26,885 nucleotides of DNA, from positions 1 to 26,885 of the forward strand of contig CAYWDQ010000033.1 of the NCBI GenBank assembly GCA_964457065.1, read 5' to 3'. This DNA comes from Bog-473 sp964457065 (GTDB taxonomy: Bacteria; Actinomycetota; Acidimicrobiia; Acidimicrobiales; RAAP-2). The notes under the pieces are model-generated. The model ran no database searches, was not told the origin of the DNA, and saw only the letters and a program-made list of their open reading frames with translations. The position numbers and the translations under genes are program-made. Positions 5,947 through 13,935 of the stretch are shown here, one piece after another (position 1 is the stretch's first letter; each line of letters starts with the position of its first letter).

Positions 5947-7270
5947 TGAGCTGCCCGCACCGGGCCGCGGCCTCCGCGAATGCGGCGGACCGCTCCTGGT
6001 AGTCGGCGTAGCGCCCGAAGCTCGGGGCCGCGGGCGACAGCAGCACAACGGTGCCGGGTTCGGCCCAGCCGAAGGCAGCCTCGACGGCGGCGTCGAGGCT
6101 GGCGGTGTCCATCACCCCCACGGTGCCGTCGCCGGCCGCGCGCACGGCTGCACCGATGCGCGGGCCGTTGTCCGGCATGGTGACGACGAGGGTCGGCGCC
6201 CGGCGGTCGGCGACGGTCCGGCCGAGCGGGGCGTAGTCGACCCCGCGGTCGTGGCCGCCGACGAGCAGTGCGACGGGGCGCTCCTCGAATGCGCGCAGCG
6301 CCGCCTGAGCCGGCAGCACGTTCGTCGAGAGGCTGTCGTCGACGAACTCGACGTCCCCGACGCGGCCGAGGGAATGGCAACGGCTGGGCAACCCGGCGAA
6401 GCCCTCGGCGGCGCGGGCGATCCGATCGTCGTCGGCCGCACCCGGGATCCCCATGCCGACGAGCACGGCGCGGGCCAGCGCCGCGTTGCGTGCGTTGTGC
6501 GGTCCGGGCAGTCCGAGCGACCTCGACCAGGCAGCGTCACGCTCGACCTCGGTCGCCGTGACCCAGCGCAGGTGCGGGCCGAGGAGCGCTGCATGCGCAC
6601 GGAGCAGCTCGTCGGTGCCGTCGGCGAGGGCGAGCCTGACGCCCGGCTTGGTGCACAGCGCGAGCTTGTCTTCGTAGTAGCTCTCGACCGTGCCGTGCCA
6701 GTCGAGGTGATCGGGTGAGAGGGATGTCACCGCGACGACATGAGGCGCGGCGACGATGTCGGGCACCTGGAAGCTCGACGTCTCGATCACCCAGTAGTCG
6801 GGCGCGGGCTCGGGCGAGGGGTCCCAGGGCGGATGGCCGATGTTCCCCCCGGCGCGGGCCCGGTAGCCGAGGCCGGTGAGGAGATGGACCGCCAGGGCCG
6901 TCGTCGTGCTCTTCCCCTTGGTCCCGGTGATGCAGGCCACACGGGCCGGATCGGCCTCGGCCATGAACAGGCCCAGGCCTCCGCACACCGTCACCCCCGC
7001 CGCCTCGAGTCGCGCCACCTCGGGCCGGTAGCGGCTGATGCCCGGGCCCTTCACGACGACGTCGCACCCGAGCAGCGCGTCGAGGCCCCCTTCCCCGGTG
7101 GCCAGGACGTCGAGCCCGTCGACGCTGCGCACGCCGGGGGCGTCGTCGACGAGGACGGGCACGCGGCCCATGGCACGCAGCCGGCGGACGCTGGCGCGGC
7201 CCTCGACGCCCAGCCCCCAGACACCGACCGACGCGTCAGCGAGTGCGGGCCAGGAGATCGGTGGGTGCAT
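5942..7270 (-). CDS. murD: Mur ligase, MurD/MurD2-type (UDP-MurNAc-L-Ala--glutamate ligase)
   Basis: 442 aa from ATG 7270 (an ATG at 7297 is also in frame). N-terminal dinucleotide-like domain with GLGVEG; ATP site TGTKGKSTTT near residues 115-124 (Lys where standard MurD usually has Asn, GTNGKST); central motif SPDHLDWHG; GPHNARNAALA; DDSLSTN and GGHDRG in the C-terminal domain. It adds glutamate to UDP-MurNAc-L-Ala in the cytosol. It starts 35 bp inside the 3' end of the gene for a MurL-type epimerase. That pairing is the hallmark of the MurD2/MurL route, where the ligase adds L-Glu and MurL then inverts it, so this enzyme is probably L-Glu specific. It is not in a dcw cluster, consistent with that. 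Confidence 0.85.
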   Translation of the reverse strand: MHPPISWPALADASVGVWGLGVEGRASVRRLRAMGRVPVLVDDAPGVRSVDGLDVLATGEGGLDALLGCDVVVKGPGISRYRPEVARLEAAGVTVCGGLGLFMAEADPARVACITGTKGKSTTTALAVHLLTGLGYRARAGGNIGHPPWDPSPEPAPDYWVIETSSFQVPDIVAAPHVVAVTSLSPDHLDWHGTVESYYEDKLALCTKPGVRLALADGTDELLRAHAALLGPHLRWVTATEVERDAAWSRSLGLPGPHNARNAALARAVLVGMGIPGAADDDRIARAAEGFAGLPSRCHSLGRVGDVEFVDDSLSTNVLPAQAALRAFEERPVALLVGGHDRGVDYAPLGRTVADRRAPTLVVTMPDNGPRIGAAVRAAGDGTVGVMDTASLDAAVEAAFGWAEPGTVVLLSPAAPSFGRYADYQERSAAFAEAAARCGQLS

Positions 7271-8621
7271 AGCGATCCGGGATGTGATGGGGCCCACGCG
7301 GCTCGAGCAGCGTCACGCCCGCGCCGCCCGCCGCGGGCGTGACGTCGGTCAGCGCGTCGTGCAACCGGCGCAGGAGCACGGTGCCGGAGCGGTCCTCCCG
7401 CTGCGCCGCCAGCAACACGGCGCCCCTGCACTCGTCGATGTCGCCCACGCACTCGAAGGGCTTCGCGTCGACGCCCACCCCGACCAGGGCGCGGAAGCGC
7501 TCCTCGTTGGCGGGGTTCTCCAGCGGTTCGTCGCCGGCGAACACGGCGGCCAGGTCCGACCGGTCCATGTAGGGCGCGAGCACGAGGTCGATGAAGCAGC
7601 ACTTGTCGCAGCGCCCGCACCAATGGTCGAGGCGCTGGGCCGGGTCCTGGTGGAAGGCGCGGTTGCAGCTGCGGAACGCGTGGTGGTAGCCGGTGAGGCG
7701 GGCGAACCGCTGCGCGACCCACAGCTCCGTGCGCGGGCGCAGATAGGAGAACACCGAGAGGCCCGGACCCAGTGCGGCGCGGATCAGCTCGGCGAAGCCA
7801 CGCTCGAACTCCTCACCCTTGGACCACTGGTGGTTGACCGGGTGGCCGTCGGCCACCAGCGTGGGCGTGGACGCCGACCACTCGTTGGACAGCACGACCG
7901 CGTCGCGCCGTTCCAGGACGGCGGCGACGACGGCGGTCGCCGTGATGATCGCGGTGACGGGCACGTGCCCGTTGAGGAACCCCAGCTCCCCCGACCGACG
8001 CACGAGGGGATCGATCTCCCGGGCGATGTGCGTCACCGGCAGCCCGGTGAGCGCCGCCGCGTCCTCTATGGCGGCGAAGCGGTCCCGGGGCGGGTGGACG
8101 ACGCACAGCGCGGCGCCCGGGTGGTCGGCGGAGAGCGACTCGACGGTCACGATGGAGTCGATCCCCCCGCCGAAGGGGATGAGCGGGCGCCCCGGCTCAG
8201 GTTCGTACGCGACGGGTGGCGCGGGCACGGCCTCGGGTCCCGTCACCGTGACGCGGCGCAGGTCGATCTGGTTGCGGTGCGCGAACTCGGCGAGGCCGTG
8301 CACGTAGTAGCCCGTGAGGAACGAGCGTTCGGCCGCCGTGGTGGGCAGGTCGCCGAGGTCGATCATCCGGGCGGCCGTCGTCTTGTAGTACGACACGCCC
8401 GCGACGAGGAAGAGAACGCGCACGGCCGCCCGGACCGCCGGACCGCCCCAATCGCCCCCCGCCGGAAAGGTGAAGCGCTCCGCGAAGGTGTGATCGGCGG
8501 TCGAATAGGTGCAGGTGACGCGGTGGGCGGCCGGGTCGACGACGACCCCGTCGTAGCGGAACTGGTCGGGAGGGGGCGGCATCGCAGGTGAGGGGGTTGC
8601 CCGGGGGCCGGGCGTCCCCAT
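7236..8621 (-). CDS. murL: MurL-type UDP-MurNAc-L-Ala-L-Glu epimerase
   Basis: 461 aa (an in-frame ATG at 8582 would remove 13 residues of low-complexity Pro-rich N-terminus). A PP-loop-like motif FGGGIDS at 150-156, a RPRTELWVAQRFARLTGYH segment, SCNRAF with Cys319, and a Cys cluster CGRCDKCC (Cys335, 338, 341, 342) match what I recall of MurL, the ATP-dependent enzyme that epimerises the terminal L-Glu of UDP-MurNAc-L-Ala-L-Glu to D-Glu. It overlaps the downstream MurD gene by 35 bp, and PgeF lies upstream, forming a peptidoglycan-precursor operon. With MurL, a glutamate racemase (MurI) becomes dispensable. The Cys cluster may hold zinc or an Fe-S cluster. Assignment is from motif memory plus context. 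Confidence 0.8.
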   Translation of the reverse strand: MGTPGPRATPSPAMPPPPDQFRYDGVVVDPAAHRVTCTYSTADHTFAERFTFPAGGDWGGPAVRAAVRVLFLVAGVSYYKTTAARMIDLGDLPTTAAERSFLTGYYVHGLAEFAHRNQIDLRRVTVTGPEAVPAPPVAYEPEPGRPLIPFGGGIDSIVTVESLSADHPGAALCVVHPPRDRFAAIEDAAALTGLPVTHIAREIDPLVRRSGELGFLNGHVPVTAIITATAVVAAVLERRDAVVLSNEWSASTPTLVADGHPVNHQWSKGEEFERGFAELIRAALGPGLSVFSYLRPRTELWVAQRFARLTGYHHAFRSCNRAFHQDPAQRLDHWCGRCDKCCFIDLVLAPYMDRSDLAAVFAGDEPLENPANEERFRALVGVGVDAKPFECVGDIDECRGAVLLAAQREDRSGTVLLRRLHDALTDVTPAAGGAGVTLLEPRGPHHIPDRYAPTDLLARTR

Positions 8622-8661
8622 GCTACGGCGCGGCAGGCACGATGCCGGCCCGGTGGGCGGA

Positions 8662-9462
8662 TCAGCCGAGCAGCCGCGCCATCAGGGCGAACCTCCCGCA
8701 GGGCCGTGCGGCGCGATCGCTGAAGAACGCCCCGTCGGCGGTGGTGACCCCGCTCGCCGAGATGTGCTCGGGGAGGACGCCGCGGCCCACCAGCTGCTGC
8801 CGGTTCGCCGCCACGAGGTCGACGAGCCAATGGTCCGGACCGTCGGCCCGCGCCACCGCGGGGTCGAGGTCCGCCGGACGCACGGCGCGCGCCAGCGCGT
8901 GCCGCACCGCCGGATCGACCTGGTAGCGCTCCGGCGCCACCGCGGGACCGAGGAAGGCCCGCACCCGCTCGGGCCGGGCACCCCGGTCCGCCATGGCGCG
9001 CAGCGCGGCGGGCACGGCGCCGGCCGCGGTACCGCGCCAGCCGGCGTGCACGGCGGCCAGGACGCCGGCTGCCGGATCGACGAGGGCGAGAGGGACGCAG
9101 TCGGCCACCAGGATCACCAGCGTCACGCCGACCGACGTCGTCACCAGGATGTCGGCGCCGGGCACGGCGTCGTCCTCCGACACGCTGCCGCGGCCGCGGT
9201 CCGCCGGGCCCACGAGCGCCGCGGTCGTGCCGTGCACCTGCCGGGCGAAGACCATGGTCTCGAGGCCCACGCCGAAGGCCGCGGCCGCCCGGGCCCGGTT
9301 GAGCTCGACGTCGACCGGGCGGTCGCCCACGTGGAGCCCGAGGTTCAGCGTGTCGTACGGGGTCCGTGACACCCCGCCGTGGCGCGTCGTGACGGCGACC
9401 GCGCTCCCGGACGCGGCCGCCTCCTCCCAGTGCACGAGGGGGACCGCCATGGAGTCGGGCAC
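8662..9462 (-). CDS. pgeF: Peptidoglycan editing factor PgeF / multicopper polyphenol oxidase-fold protein
   Basis: 266 aa from GTG 9462; ATG 9450 is the alternative. The GTG is preferred because a TATGGT box lies 8 nt before it and there is no ribosome-binding site for the ATG. Family signatures: TTRHGGVS, ARQVHG, VADCVPLAL, AVHAGWRGTAAG, FLGPAVAP and a C-terminal FFSDRAARPCGRFA. The His (QVHG), Cys (DC) and His (HAGW) zinc ligands are present. YfiH/PgeF proteins keep L-Ser from replacing L-Ala in UDP-MurNAc-tripeptide and show purine nucleoside phosphorylase/deaminase activity in vitro. Position upstream of murL and murD fits an editing role in the same pathway. The older 'laccase' label is not supported by the motif set. 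Confidence 0.85.
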   Translation of the reverse strand: MPDSMAVPLVHWEEAAASGSAVAVTTRHGGVSRTPYDTLNLGLHVGDRPVDVELNRARAAAAFGVGLETMVFARQVHGTTAALVGPADRGRGSVSEDDAVPGADILVTTSVGVTLVILVADCVPLALVDPAAGVLAAVHAGWRGTAAGAVPAALRAMADRGARPERVRAFLGPAVAPERYQVDPAVRHALARAVRPADLDPAVARADGPDHWLVDLVAANRQQLVGRGVLPEHISASGVTTADGAFFSDRAARPCGRFALMARLLG

Positions 9463-9508
9463 GGCTCCCGACCATATCGAGCGCCCACCCGCGGCCGGCC
9501 GGAGGTCT

Positions 9509-9925
9509 CTAGGACGCCTCGCTCTCGTCCCACACGGTGGTGGGGAGGACCGAGAGGAGTGGCCGGCCGCGCCCGCGCGGCGCCGAGGTCGCCGCCGGCT
9601 CGAGCTCGGCGAAGCCGTACAGCTCGGCGGCGTCCGCACCCGGCTCGGGCCCGCCGCCGCCGTCCGCAGTCCCGGGCTCGGGGAGCCCGAGGACCGAGGC
9701 GAGCGTCTCGCCGGCGCGGACGGCACGGAAGAGCACACCGAGCGACTCGAGCGAGAAGCCCAGGTCCTGCAACCGGAGGATGGCGGCGAGGCGCGTTGCG
9801 TGCTCCGGCCCGTAGAGGCCGGTGCGGCCCCGCAGCGTGGGGTGGGGGAGCAGGCCCAGGGTCTGGAGCGAGCGGATGCGGCGTGTCGTGGTGCCCGCCG
9901 CCGCCGCCAGGTCGTCGATGGTCAT
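9509..9925 (-). CDS. MerR family transcriptional regulator
   Basis: 138 aa from ATG 9925; an ATG at 9973 is in frame but lies upstream of the likely transcription start. The N-terminal winged helix-turn-helix reads TIDDLAAAAGTTTRRIRSLQTLGLLP, followed by the RTGLYGPEHATRLAAILRLQDLGFSLESLGVLF dimerisation-helix start typical of MerR. The effector part is a short Gly/Pro/Ala-rich tail without Cys pairs, so it is not a metal-sensing MerR. It diverges from the MaoC gene over a 98-bp region with overlapping promoters and a palindrome, so it very probably controls itself and the MaoC gene. Downstream on the same strand is pgeF after a 46-bp gap. Confidence 0.85.
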   Translation of the reverse strand: MTIDDLAAAAGTTTRRIRSLQTLGLLPHPTLRGRTGLYGPEHATRLAAILRLQDLGFSLESLGVLFRAVRAGETLASVLGLPEPGTADGGGGPEPGADAAELYGFAELEPAATSAPRGRGRPLLSVLPTTVWDESEAS

Positions 9926-9947
9926 GGTCGCCCGTGCGTCGATCCCC

Positions 9948-9958
9948 ACTTGACAAGT
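9948..9958. promoter_or_regulatory. Palindrome ACTTG-A-CAAGT over a -35 element
   Basis: Perfect 5-1-5 palindrome centred on 9953 that contains the TTGACA -35 of the MaoC promoter. A second, looser repeat TTGAT-N9-ATCAA follows at 9965-9983 in the spacer and -10. This is the usual position of a MerR-family site, though MerR operators normally lie between -35 and -10. Confidence 0.4.
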
Positions 9959-9978
9959 ATGACATTGATCCATGTAAC
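9950..9978 (+). promoter_or_regulatory. Predicted promoter of the MaoC gene
   Basis: TTGACA (9950-9955), perfect consensus, then 17 bp, then TGTAAC (9973-9978, 4 of 6). Transcription would begin near 9985, leaving about 39 nt of leader with the purine-rich site AGAAGAGAGG before ATG 10024. A weaker divergent promoter can be read on the minus strand: TTGATG (9983-9978), 16 bp, CATACT (9961-9956). Confidence 0.5.
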
Positions 9979-10023
9979 ATCAAGCACTGTTGACGTAGGG
10001 AGACGAGAAGAGAGGTGCGAGCG

Positions 10024-10911
10024 ATGGGACTGAACCTCGATGCGGTCGGCACGGTGTCCGAGCCCGTGGAGCGGTCGTGGCACAGCAAGGACGCCCTGCT
10101 CTATGCGCTCGGCGTGGGGGCGGGCGCGCTGGACCCGACCGGCTTCGAGCTCGACCTGACCACCGAGAACTCCGACGGGGTGACCCAGCGGGTCCTGCCC
10201 ACGTTCACCACGATCGTGGGGCAGGGCGGCGGCGGCCGTGAGTCCATCGGCGACTTCGACCCCGCCATGCTCGTGCACGGCGAGCAGGCCATCCGTCTGC
10301 ACGGCGAGATCCCGGCGGCGGGGACCGTGTCCATCACGACGACGGTCGCCGGGATGTACGACAAGGGGTCGGCGGGGCTCGTCGTGCTCGAGAGCGAGTC
10401 GCGCCACGCGGACAGCGGGGCACTGGCGTTCACCAACCGCACGGCCCTGTTCATCCGCGGCGCCGGCGGCTTCGGCGGCCCGCGCAACCCCGAGGGGGAC
10501 GAGGAGAGCGCCCTGGCCGCCGAGCCGCTGCCCGGAGGCGAGCCCGACGAGGTGGTGACCTACGCCACGCGCCCCGACCAGGCGCTGCTCTACCGGCTGA
10601 GCGGGGACCGCAACCCGCTGCACTCCGACCCGACGTTCGCCAAGCGGGCCGGGTTCGACCGCCCGATCCTGCACGGCCTGTGCACCTACGGGTTCACCGG
10701 GCGCGCGCTCCTCCACACCGTGTGCGGGTCCGACCCGGCGCGTTTCGGTGGCATGCGGGCCCGCTTCTCCAAGCCGACGATGCCGGGCGACACGCTCACG
10801 GTCTCCATGTGGGACATCGGCGCCAGCGTGCCGGGCGCCTACCGGTTCCGCACCGAGACCCAGCGTGGCGAGACCGTGATCGACGCCGGGCTCTTCACCC
10901 TCGCCGGCTGA
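10024..10911 (+). CDS. MaoC-like (R)-specific enoyl-CoA hydratase, two hot-dog domains
   Basis: 295 aa from ATG 10024 (a GTG at 10015 is also in frame). The length fits the two-domain type of peroxisomal MFE-2 hydratase and the actinobacterial homologues. The C-terminal hot-dog carries the hydratase-2 signature YRLSGDRNPLHSDPTFAKRAGFDRPILHG, in which the Asp and His of SGDRNPLH are the catalytic pair. The N-terminal half begins with YALGVGAGALDP and keeps the substrate-tunnel fold but no catalytic pair. It would hydrate 2-enoyl-CoA to (R)-3-hydroxyacyl-CoA during beta-oxidation of fatty acids or steroid side chains, or feed storage-polymer synthesis. It is divergent from the MerR gene, its probable regulator, and convergent with the zur gene, with 24 bp between. 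Confidence 0.85.
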   Translation: MGLNLDAVGTVSEPVERSWHSKDALLYALGVGAGALDPTGFELDLTTENSDGVTQRVLPTFTTIVGQGGGGRESIGDFDPAMLVHGEQAIRLHGEIPAAGTVSITTTVAGMYDKGSAGLVVLESESRHADSGALAFTNRTALFIRGAGGFGGPRNPEGDEESALAAEPLPGGEPDEVVTYATRPDQALLYRLSGDRNPLHSDPTFAKRAGFDRPILHGLCTYGFTGRALLHTVCGSDPARFGGMRARFSKPTMPGDTLTVSMWDIGASVPGAYRFRTETQRGETVIDAGLFTLAG

Positions 10912-10935
10912 TCCGCCGCCGCGGCCCCCCAGCGC

Positions 10936-11349
10936 TCAGTCGCGGCAGTCCGCGCACAGGCCGAAGATCTCGACCGTGTGGGTGACGTCGGTGTAGCCGA
11001 GGGCCAGCGCGGTGGCCTCGGCCCAGCGTTCCAGGTCCGGAAGCTCGACCTCCGCGCCTCGGCCGCAGCGCCGGCACACCACGTGGTGGTGGTGGGATTC
11101 GCTGTGACAGCGGCGGTACACGACCTCGCCGTCGGCCGTCTGGAGCGCATCGAGGCGGCCCTCGTCGGTGAGCAGGGCAAGGTGGCGGTAGACCGTCGTC
11201 AGCCCCACCGTCTCGCCCGAGGCCCTGAGCTCGGCGTGGATGTCCTGCGCGCTGCGGAAGTTGTCCGAGCCCAGGACGACGTTGAGCACTGCGTCGCCCT
11301 GTCGGGTCCGGCGCGAGCTGCGGGCCTGGTGGTCGCTGACGTCAGCCAC
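10936..11349 (-). CDS. zur: Fur family metal-responsive repressor, probably Zur
   Basis: 137 aa, GTG start at 11349 that overlaps the permease stop by 8 bp. Fur winged helix: SAQDIHAELRASGETVGLTTVYRHLALLTDEG, with the TTVYRHL recognition helix. The metal-binding half has HSESHHHHVVCRRCG (residues 82-96) and CADC near the C-terminus, giving the structural zinc site Cys92/Cys95 and Cys132/Cys135 plus a His cluster for sensing. Position as last gene of a znuACB-type operon indicates a zinc-responsive repressor that closes a feedback loop on its own operon. A manganese- or iron-sensing Fur paralogue is possible, since the binding protein has a Glu in place of one zinc-type His. Confidence 0.83.
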   Translation of the reverse strand: MADVSDHQARSSRRTRQGDAVLNVVLGSDNFRSAQDIHAELRASGETVGLTTVYRHLALLTDEGRLDALQTADGEVVYRRCHSESHHHHVVCRRCGRGAEVELPDLERWAEATALALGYTDVTHTVEIFGLCADCRD

Positions 11350-12205
11350 GGGTCAACTCTGCCATTTCGGGGCCGGTGGCCGGGCGCCTGCGGCGAGCCG
11401 TCACGGCGGGGCCGATCAGGCGGGCCACCACGTAGAAGGCGAAGCTGATCGCCACGATGAGGACGCTGGGTTTCACCGTGTCGAATTGGAAGCTGAGCAG
11501 CAGTCCGCCGTCCGCCGCGATGACGGCCATGACGATGGAGAGCACCGTCACCACGAAGGGGTTGGGGCTGAGGCGCTGGGCCGCCGCAGCCGGCGTGATG
11601 GCGAGGCTGAGCACCAGCAGGGTCCCGACGATCTGCGCGGCCTCCGTGACGGTCACGGCGAGCACGAAGAGGAAGACGATGCCGAGCAGCCCGGTGCGCA
11701 CGCCGCGCGCCCGCGCCACGTCGGGGTCGACCGAGGCGAAGAGCAGCGGCCGCCAAATGAAGGTCAGGACGACGGCGACGGCGACGGCGATCAGTGCCAG
11801 CAGGAGGATCTGGCTCGAGCTGATGCCGAAGATGTTGCCGAAGAGGATGTTCAGCGCCTCGCTCGCATAGCCGTGGTAGTAGCCGAGCAGGAAGACGCCG
11901 AGGCCGAGCCCGGCGGCGAGGATGACACCGATGGTCGAGTCCCGTTCCGAGGCGCGCTGGCCCAGGAGTCCGATCAGGGTTGCCACGACGAGCGCGCCGA
12001 CCAGGGCGCCGGCGAGCGGGTTGTTCGCGACCAGCAGTCCGGCCACGGCGCCCGTGAAGGCGAGCTCGCTCGTCCCGTGGACCGCGAAGGACATCGTGCG
12101 CGTGATGACGAAGGGGCCGATGAGGCCACAGCTGACCGCCACGAGGAACGCCGCCTCGAGGGCGTGCTGCGCGAAGGGGAACTGGAGGTAGAAGCCGATG
12201 CCCAT
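11342..12205 (-). CDS. znuB: Zinc/manganese ABC transporter permease (ZnuB type)
   Basis: 287 aa from ATG 12205, which overlaps the ATPase gene stop (ATGA). About eight to nine membrane helices. Typical ABC-3 family features: FLVAVSCGLIGPFVITRTMSFAVHGTSELAFTGA near the N-terminus and GTLLVLSLAITPAAAAQRLSPNPF in the second half, both conserved in ZnuB/MntB permeases. It forms the membrane channel of the uptake system with ZnuC and receives metal from ZnuA. The stop is 8 bp inside the start of zur. Confidence 0.88.
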   Translation of the reverse strand: MGIGFYLQFPFAQHALEAAFLVAVSCGLIGPFVITRTMSFAVHGTSELAFTGAVAGLLVANNPLAGALVGALVVATLIGLLGQRASERDSTIGVILAAGLGLGVFLLGYYHGYASEALNILFGNIFGISSSQILLLALIAVAVAVVLTFIWRPLLFASVDPDVARARGVRTGLLGIVFLFVLAVTVTEAAQIVGTLLVLSLAITPAAAAQRLSPNPFVVTVLSIVMAVIAADGGLLLSFQFDTVKPSVLIVAISFAFYVVARLIGPAVTARRRRPATGPEMAELTRG

Positions 12206-13020
12206 CAGTGCGCGTGGTCGTGGTGCGCGTGGGCACCGGGCTCGGTGGGCAGCTCGTCCTCGGCGCTGACCACCAGGTAGCGGTCGCGTACCTTGACCAC
12301 GTCGACCTCGATCCCGTAGAGGGCGCTGAGTCGCTCGCTGGTCAGGATCTCCGCGGGGGTGCCGATCGCCCACCGGCCGCGGACCAGGTAGAGGATGCGG
12401 TCCACGTAGGGCAGCACGGGATTGACCTCGTGGGTGACGAAGACCACGGGCGAGCCCGCCTCGCGCCGGCGTTCGTCGATGAGACGCGTGACGGCGCGCT
12501 GGCTCGCCATGTCGAGCGCGAGGAGTGGCTCGTCGCACAACAGGACCGTGGGATCCCCGAGCAGCGCCTGGGCGATGCGCAGCCGCTGCTGCTCGCCGCC
12601 CGACAGGAGGCCGACAGGGGCGTCGGCGTAGCCCGTGGCACCCACGGCCTCGAGGACGGCGTCGACCCGACGCCTGGTCGCACGGTTGTGCAGCGGTAAC
12701 CCCCATCGGTGGCCGTCCGCGCCGAAGCGCACCAGGTCGCGGCCGCGGATGGGGAGGGTGCGGTCGAAGGCCTGCTGTTGGGGGACGTAGCCCACCTCGG
12801 GATTGCCCGCGTGGGGCGGGGCGCCGTTGACCTGCACCGTGCCGGCCGACAGGGGGACGAGGCCGAGCAGGACCTTGAGCAGCGTGGTCTTGCCCGTGCC
12901 GTTCGGTCCGAGGACGGCGAGGAACTCGCCCTCGGACAGGGCGAGGTCGAGGTCGGACCACAGCGTCCGTGTCCCCATGCGCACGGCGGCGCCCCTGAGC
13001 TCGACGACCGGCGCGGTCAC
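12205..13020 (-). CDS. znuC: Zinc/manganese ABC transporter ATP-binding protein (ZnuC type), His-rich tail
   Basis: 271 aa from GTG 13020, chosen because it gives a GTGA overlap with the znuA stop and starts directly before the VVELRGAAV beginning of the ABC domain; a longer frame to 13077 would overlap znuA by 61 bp. Walker A GPNGTGKTT, Q-loop VPQQQAF, signature LSGGEQQR, Walker B TVLLCDEP and switch His in VFVTHEVN are all present. After the ABC core there is a ~45-residue tail ending HAHHDHAH, a likely metal-binding or metal-sensing appendix. It powers the uptake complex with the permease encoded next. Confidence 0.9.
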   Translation of the reverse strand: MTAPVVELRGAAVRMGTRTLWSDLDLALSEGEFLAVLGPNGTGKTTLLKVLLGLVPLSAGTVQVNGAPPHAGNPEVGYVPQQQAFDRTLPIRGRDLVRFGADGHRWGLPLHNRATRRRVDAVLEAVGATGYADAPVGLLSGGEQQRLRIAQALLGDPTVLLCDEPLLALDMASQRAVTRLIDERRREAGSPVVFVTHEVNPVLPYVDRILYLVRGRWAIGTPAEILTSERLSALYGIEVDVVKVRDRYLVVSAEDELPTEPGAHAHHDHAH

Positions 13021-13928
13021 GGGCTGCGGCTCGACCCGAGCGCGTGCAGCAAGTTGGTGAGTTGCGACTGCTGCCACTGCTGGTAGGTGGCCACGCCGGC
13101 CGGCATGGTCTCGGACACGCCCACGACGGGGATGCCGTGTTGCCGGGCCAGCGCGCGCATCTGCGTCGTCACCGGGGTGACGGTCTGCACGTTGTAGAGG
13201 AGCACGTTGATGTCGTGGTCGTCGATCAGCTGCTGCATGGCGAGGGTGTCGGCCGGGCCGGGATCGACGCCGTCCTCGACGGCCCGGGCGAAACCGGGTG
13301 GCGTCTTCACGTCGAGGCCTGCCACGGCCAGCGCGTAGCCGGGCACCCGCTCCGTGTAGGCGACGGACACGTTGTGGAAGCGTGCCTTGATGGTGGCCAG
13401 GGTGGCGTCAATGGGCGCCAGCGACGCATCGAAGCGCACCAGGTTGGTCCGGAACGTCGACGCGTCCTGCGGCGCCGCCTCCGTCAGCGCGGCGGCGATG
13501 GCGGCGGCCACGGTGGGGACACGCGGGATGTCGTACCAGAGGTGGGGGTTCGGGTCGCTGCCGGAGACGTGCAGGACCGAGGCGGCGTTGACGATCGTGG
13601 GGTGCCCGCCGTCGGCGCTGAGGAGGGAGCTCATCCAGGTGTCGTATCCGGCGCCGTTCTCGATGACGACCCCGGCCTCGGCCAACGTGGCGGCGTCGGC
13701 GGCGTCCGTCTCGAAGAGGTGCGGATCGGCATTCGGATTCGTGATGAGCGAGGTCACCCGGACGTCACGGCCACCGAGCTGGCTCGTGATGTTGCCCCAG
13801 AAGTTCTCGGCCGCCACCACGTGGACGACGGTCGGGGTGGCGGCCGCGCCCGACGCGCCGCCCGCCCCGCCGAGGACGCCCAGGCTGATGGCGCCGGCGA
13901 GGAGGGAGATGAGGGGCTGACGGGTCAT
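13017..13928 (-). CDS. znuA: Zinc/manganese ABC transporter substrate-binding protein (ZnuA family)
   Basis: 303 aa from ATG 13928; in-frame ATGs at 13934, 13940 and 13952 are alternatives. A Sec signal peptide covers residues 1-29. There is no lipobox Cys, so the protein would not be lipid-anchored, unusual for an actinobacterial binding protein. Cluster A-I features: NPNADPHLFE (His70), DPNPHLWYD (His129), then Glu193 in AYTERVPGY where zinc-type ZnuA has His, and Glu273 in VSETMPAG. A His/His/Glu/acid set is more common in Mn/Fe binders, but the acidic His-rich loop is also absent, so metal identity is open. It is the first gene of the operon znuA-znuC-znuB-zur, with each gene overlapping the next. 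Confidence 0.83.
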   Translation of the reverse strand: MTRQPLISLLAGAISLGVLGGAGGASGAAATPTVVHVVAAENFWGNITSQLGGRDVRVTSLITNPNADPHLFETDAADAATLAEAGVVIENGAGYDTWMSSLLSADGGHPTIVNAASVLHVSGSDPNPHLWYDIPRVPTVAAAIAAALTEAAPQDASTFRTNLVRFDASLAPIDATLATIKARFHNVSVAYTERVPGYALAVAGLDVKTPPGFARAVEDGVDPGPADTLAMQQLIDDHDINVLLYNVQTVTPVTTQMRALARQHGIPVVGVSETMPAGVATYQQWQQSQLTNLLHALGSSRSP

Positions 13929-13935
13929 GTTCATA

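Noticed and set aside
7038..8591. 517-codon plus-strand open frame opposite murL
   Set aside because: Shadow of the MurL gene: composition is Arg/Gly/Val with repeated HDG-like charged runs and no recognisable fold, while the minus strand reads as a complete enzyme.
8662..9462. Laccase / multicopper oxidase
   Set aside because: The motif set is that of YfiH/PgeF; no multicopper His-Cys-His signatures are seen, and context is peptidoglycan synthesis.
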